The notes below the pieces were generated by a model. That model worked only from the letters and a program-made list of their open reading frames with translations. It ran no database searches and had not been told where the DNA came from. From positions 1-64,000 of the forward strand of contig JBHYGK010000005.1 of the NCBI GenBank assembly GCA_051859045.1: a stretch of DNA of 64,000 bases. Reading direction: 5' to 3'. The first letter of the stretch is position 1. Every line of letters begins with the position of its first letter. The position numbers and the translations under genes are program-made. Origin of the DNA: JBHYGK01 sp051859045. Lineage in GTDB: Bacteria; Pseudomonadota; Gammaproteobacteria; Xanthomonadales; Xanthomonadaceae. Of the stretch, positions 61,212 through 64,000 are shown piece by piece.

Positions 61212-63214
61212 CAGTTCCAGATCGTGATCCGCTGCTCGGCCGGGCGCTGCATCATGCCGCCGATGCGGCAGCCGAAGGCCTCCGCGAACGGGGCGAAGTT
61301 CTGCAGCGGCCCATTGGCGCGGAAGCGGGCGGGGGCGTGGATGTCGGTGGCGAGGCGCAGGCGCAGCTCCTCGTCGGTGGTGGTGCGGGCCCACAGCGAG
61401 GCCCAGGCGCGGAAGAAGGCCTGCTTGTCGGCCTGGGTGGCGGCGGGCTGCTCGCGGTTGAAGGCCGCCCAGGCCAGCTCGAGGCCGGCCAGGTCGGCGA
61501 GGTTCTCGGCGCGGGTCTGGGTGCCGTTCACGCGCAGGCCCGGGGCCACCTCGAAGCCGCCGGCGAAGCTCGCCATGGCCTCCTGCAGCCGGGCGTAGGC
61601 GCCCACGTCCTCGGGCGTCCACCAGGCCTGCAGGCGGCCCTCGGCGTCGAACTGGCGGCCGCTCTCGTCGAAGGCGTGGCTGAGCTCGTGGCCCGCCAGC
61701 GCGCCCAGCGCGCCGTACTGCGCGGCGGCGCCGGAGGCCGGGTCGAACACCGGCGACTGCAGCATCGCCGCGGTCACGACCAGGCGGTTCTCGTCGATGT
61801 CGTAGCTGAGGTCGGGCACCTGCAGCGGGGTCGGCCAGCGCCGGCCCGGCGCGGTGGCGCGGCCGATCGCCGCCATCTCGCGGCGGTGGCGCCAGCCGGC
61901 CGCGGCGAGCGCGTTGCCGGCGAAGCTGGTGGGGGTGAACGCCAGGCCGTCCACCGGCAGCGGCTCCTCGGGCTGGCCGACCTCGATGCTCAGGCGCTCG
62001 AGCTTGGCCAGCGCGGCCTCGCGGGTGGCGGGCTGCAGCCAGGACACGCGGCCCAGGGCCTCGCGCAGCTCGCCGCGCACGTTGGCGATGACCTCGGCGG
62101 CGCGGGCGCGCTGCTCGTCGGTGACGTGGCGCTGCGCGTACTCGCGGCCCAGCAGGTCGCCCAGCGCCTGGTTGGTGGCGGTGACCACCCAGACCTCGCG
62201 CGGCGGCGGCTGGTCGCGGCCCTGCAGCAGCTGCTGGTAGGTCGACCAGTACGGCGCCTGGAAGGACTGGCCCAGGAAGGGCGAGAGCGCGTTGAGCACG
62301 TGGAAGCGCAGGTAGGCCTTCCACTCCTCGACCGGACGCTCGCGCAGCAGGCGGTTGGCGGCCTCGAAGAACGCGGTCTGGCCGAGGCTCATGCTGTCGG
62401 CCTCGACGCCCTGGGCCTCGAGGAAGTCGCGCAGGCGCAGCGCGGGGTAGGCGCGGTCGAGCGCGCGGACCTCGGTGGGGCGGTAGACGCCGGTGGGGTC
62501 GCGCAGCGCGACCAGGTCCTGCGAGGCGGCGGCGAGCTGCATCTCGATCGAGGTGATCCAGCCCGACTGCTGCTGCAGCTGCGCCTGCGGCACGCCCGAG
62601 GCGGCCAGCACCTGCTCGACGTGGCTGCGGTAGCGCGCCAGCAGGGCGCGGGTGTCGGCGTCCTCGCGGGTGTAGTAGGCCGGGTCCGGCAGGCCGAGGC
62701 CGCCCTGGGTGAGGTAGCCGATGGTCTTGGAGAAGTCGCGCAGGTCGACGTCGGCGCCGACGTTGAACAGCACCGGCACGCCGGCCGCATGCAGCGCGGC
62801 GAGGGTGGTGGCGAGGTCGCGCGGGCGGCGCATGCCGTCGATCCGCGCGAGCAGGGGCTGCACGGCCTGCAGGCCGTCGGCCTCGATCGCGGCCGCGTCC
62901 ATGCCCGAGGTCCAGAAGGTGCCGAGCAGGCGCTGCTCCTCGTCGGCCGGGCTGGCGGCGGCGGCGATCAGCAGCTGGCGCTGCTGCTCGAGCGCGGTGA
63001 GATTGAGCTGCGAGAGCCGGCCCAGCGCGGGCACGCCCGGCGGCAGCGGGTTGGCGGCGACCCAGGCGGCGTTGGTGTTGGCGTGGAAGTCGGCGCAGGC
63101 GATCGGGGCGGCCGCGCCGCGCTGGGCCTGGGCCGAGGAGGCCGCGCCGAGGGCCAGCGTCAGCGCGAGCGCGGCGGGCAGCGAGCGCAGCAGGGGCGTG
63201 CGGGTCGAGGTCAT
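61211..63214 (-). CDS. M13 family (neprilysin-like) zinc peptidase
   Basis: The 667-residue exported metallopeptidase has a signal peptide (about 1-30, ending SSAQAQ). The zinc site GHELSHAFDESGRQFDAEG (HEXXH) and third ligand ENLADLAGLELAW (E-x3-D) are intact, and GIRVNGTQTRAENLADL-type context is present as LRVNGTQTRAENLADL. The end GCRIGGMMQRPAEQRITIWN keeps the Cys and Trp typical of the family (CxxW variant). I chose MTSTRTPLL at 63214 rather than 63256, since it begins directly before the signal peptide. The stop shares a base with the rapA start. Confidence 0.94.
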   Translation of the reverse strand: MTSTRTPLLRSLPAALALTLALGAASSAQAQRGAAAPIACADFHANTNAAWVAANPLPPGVPALGRLSQLNLTALEQQRQLLIAAAASPADEEQRLLGTFWTSGMDAAAIEADGLQAVQPLLARIDGMRRPRDLATTLAALHAAGVPVLFNVGADVDLRDFSKTIGYLTQGGLGLPDPAYYTREDADTRALLARYRSHVEQVLAASGVPQAQLQQQSGWITSIEMQLAAASQDLVALRDPTGVYRPTEVRALDRAYPALRLRDFLEAQGVEADSMSLGQTAFFEAANRLLRERPVEEWKAYLRFHVLNALSPFLGQSFQAPYWSTYQQLLQGRDQPPPREVWVVTATNQALGDLLGREYAQRHVTDEQRARAAEVIANVRGELREALGRVSWLQPATREAALAKLERLSIEVGQPEEPLPVDGLAFTPTSFAGNALAAAGWRHRREMAAIGRATAPGRRWPTPLQVPDLSYDIDENRLVVTAAMLQSPVFDPASGAAAQYGALGALAGHELSHAFDESGRQFDAEGRLQAWWTPEDVGAYARLQEAMASFAGGFEVAPGLRVNGTQTRAENLADLAGLELAWAAFNREQPAATQADKQAFFRAWASLWARTTTDEELRLRLATDIHAPARFRANGPLQNFAPFAEAFGCRIGGMMQRPAEQRITIWN

Positions 63215-63246
63215 GGGGCGTGGCCGGTCGTCGCGAAGGGGGCGTG

Positions 63247-63252
63247 ATTCTA
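63247..63252 (-). promoter_or_regulatory. Putative -10 element (TAGAAT) of the M13 peptidase gene
   Basis: On the minus strand TAGAAT, one base from consensus, lies 32 bases before the ATG at 63214. It is the only AT-rich spot in the region. No -35 is seen. Confidence 0.4.
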
Positions 63253-63278
63253 GCAACCCGGCCGCCCCGGCAGGGGGC

Positions 63279-64000
63279 TCAGTGGCCCGGGGTGCCCGGC
63301 GGGACCGCGTCGGCCCCGGGGGCGTCCCCGGCGCGGCCGATCGGCTCGCCGGCCGCCAGCCGCAGCCCGATACCGCGCAGCCGCTCGAAGACCAGCAGGC
63401 AGGCGCCGACCGCGACGCAGGCGGCGAGGACGCCGCCGACGCCCAGCGCGCCCCATTCCACCCAGCAGGTCCAGGCGAACTGGCCCACGCACAGCACCGC
63501 CACGAACAGCAGGGTCGGCGTCCGCCCCACCAGGCTCACGGCGAAGGCGCCCAGCGGGGCGCCCAGCGCCACCACCGGCGCCGCGGCCAGCCAGTGCCCG
63601 AACACCCCCGGCTCCACGCCGGAGGTGAGGGTCTTGAAGCCGATGCCCACCAGCGAGGTGGCGGCCATGATCAGCACCGAGGTCGGGATCGCGACCTTCA
63701 GGTCGGCCCGGCACAGCAGCACGAGCGCGGCGTAGAGCACCATGTCGATGCCCACGCCGGTCACCGAGGCCACGCCCGCGCCGCCGAGCAGGCCGATGCC
63801 GAGGCCCACCTTGAAGTCCCAGCGCTCGTCGAAGCCGTTGACGCCGGTGTTGGCGGCGATCTCGCGCAGCCGGTAGAGGTGCAGCACGCCGAAGCTCGCC
63901 CAGACCACCGCGAACACCAGCTTGATCAGCAGCGCCGGCACGTGCGGCGCGAGGAAGGCGATCCCCAGCGGGGTGCCGACGACGGTGCCCAGCAGCGCGC
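63279..64000 (-). CDS. TauE/SafE family membrane permease, N-terminus cut by window edge
   Basis: The frame is open through the right edge (upstream codons read LLGTVVGTPLGIAFLAPHV), so the start lies outside the window. About 240 residues are visible with six or seven helices. GLLGGAGVASVTGVGIDMVLYAALVLL and ADLKVAIPTSVLIMAATSLVGIG match the second half-repeat of TauE/SafE anion exporters (sulfite, sulfoacetate and similar). The C-terminus is hydrophilic. The GTG at 63941 is internal and not the true start. It is transcribed toward the M13 gene. Confidence 0.88.
   Translation of the reverse strand, partial: ALLGTVVGTPLGIAFLAPHVPALLIKLVFAVVWASFGVLHLYRLREIAANTGVNGFDERWDFKVGLGIGLLGGAGVASVTGVGIDMVLYAALVLLCRADLKVAIPTSVLIMAATSLVGIGFKTLTSGVEPGVFGHWLAAAPVVALGAPLGAFAVSLVGRTPTLLFVAVLCVGQFAWTCWVEWGALGVGGVLAACVAVGACLLVFERLRGIGLRLAAGEPIGRAGDAPGADAVPPGTPGH

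Overview
The window is very GC-rich chromosomal DNA (well above 70% G+C by eye), packed almost end to end with genes; no gap between genes exceeds about 250 bases. Gene content and conserved neighbourhoods point to a gammaproteobacterium, most likely of the Lysobacterales/Xanthomonadaceae: mutY-yggX, ftsY back to back with rsmD-coaD, queA-tgt-yajC-secD-secF, suhB divergent from trmJ, rapA, a 2[4Fe-4S] ferredoxin next to ggt, and many small lipoproteins typical of that group. The assignment is inference from synteny and composition, not from a search.

Layout. 1-5.3 kb: an edge-truncated gene, an HNH nuclease, and an SsuABC-like uptake operon that ends in a DcaP-type porin. 5.4-8.2 kb: acyl-CoA dehydrogenase with a lipoprotein and a GNAT acetyltransferase. 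8.4-11.6 kb: a periplasmic ClpP-fold protein, two tandem paralogous secreted proteins, tRNA-Phe with its own promoter and terminator, and a DUF6491 lipoprotein. 11.6-16.8 kb: housekeeping (yggX, mutY, AsmA-like, ftsY, rsmD, coaD). 16.8-24.9 kb: a plus-strand run of ferredoxin, gamma-glutamyltransferase, metallo-beta-lactamase-fold hydrolase, a DUF4920/TMEM43 pair, a Tat-exported PhoX-like protein, MAPEG and a putative zinc peptidase. 24.9-26.5 kb: upp with an ATPase-like gene. 26.7-32.3 kb: an acquired-looking RHS/YD-repeat gene with a low-GC 3' tip, a candidate immunity gene and a terminator. 32.4-39.7 kb: class-III aminotransferase, an ABC-2 exporter, an amidohydrolase-CIA30 fusion and a DesK/DesR-type two-component pair. 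39.8-47.3 kb: tRNA queuosine genes, Sec accessory genes, suhB and trmJ. 47.4-56.6 kb: cyclic-di-GMP and phosphate genes (a PhnD-like binding protein with a GGDEF-EAL protein; DUF47-Pit; a CheY/CheC/GGDEF operon), plus ExoD and a CorC-like protein. 56.7-64 kb: an alkyltransferase-like protein, a rhomboid-like protein without catalytic residues, rapA, an M13 peptidase and a TauE/SafE permease cut by the window edge.

How the genes work together. Translational coupling is everywhere: many gene pairs share a 4-base ATGA or GTGA overlap. Examples are the Ssu-like permease, ATPase and porin; AsmA-like, mutY and yggX; rsmD-coaD; ferredoxin-ggt; DUF4920-TMEM43; the two-component pair; queA-tgt; and CheC-GGDEF. 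The accessory features most worth attention are the RHS toxin/immunity tip, the CheY-CheC-diguanylate cyclase operon with two operator-like dyads in front of it, the PhnD-like/GGDEF-EAL pair, the DUF4920/TMEM43 pair, a hairpin that buries the Shine-Dalgarno of the Ssu-like operon, and several short tandem duplications that span stop codons.
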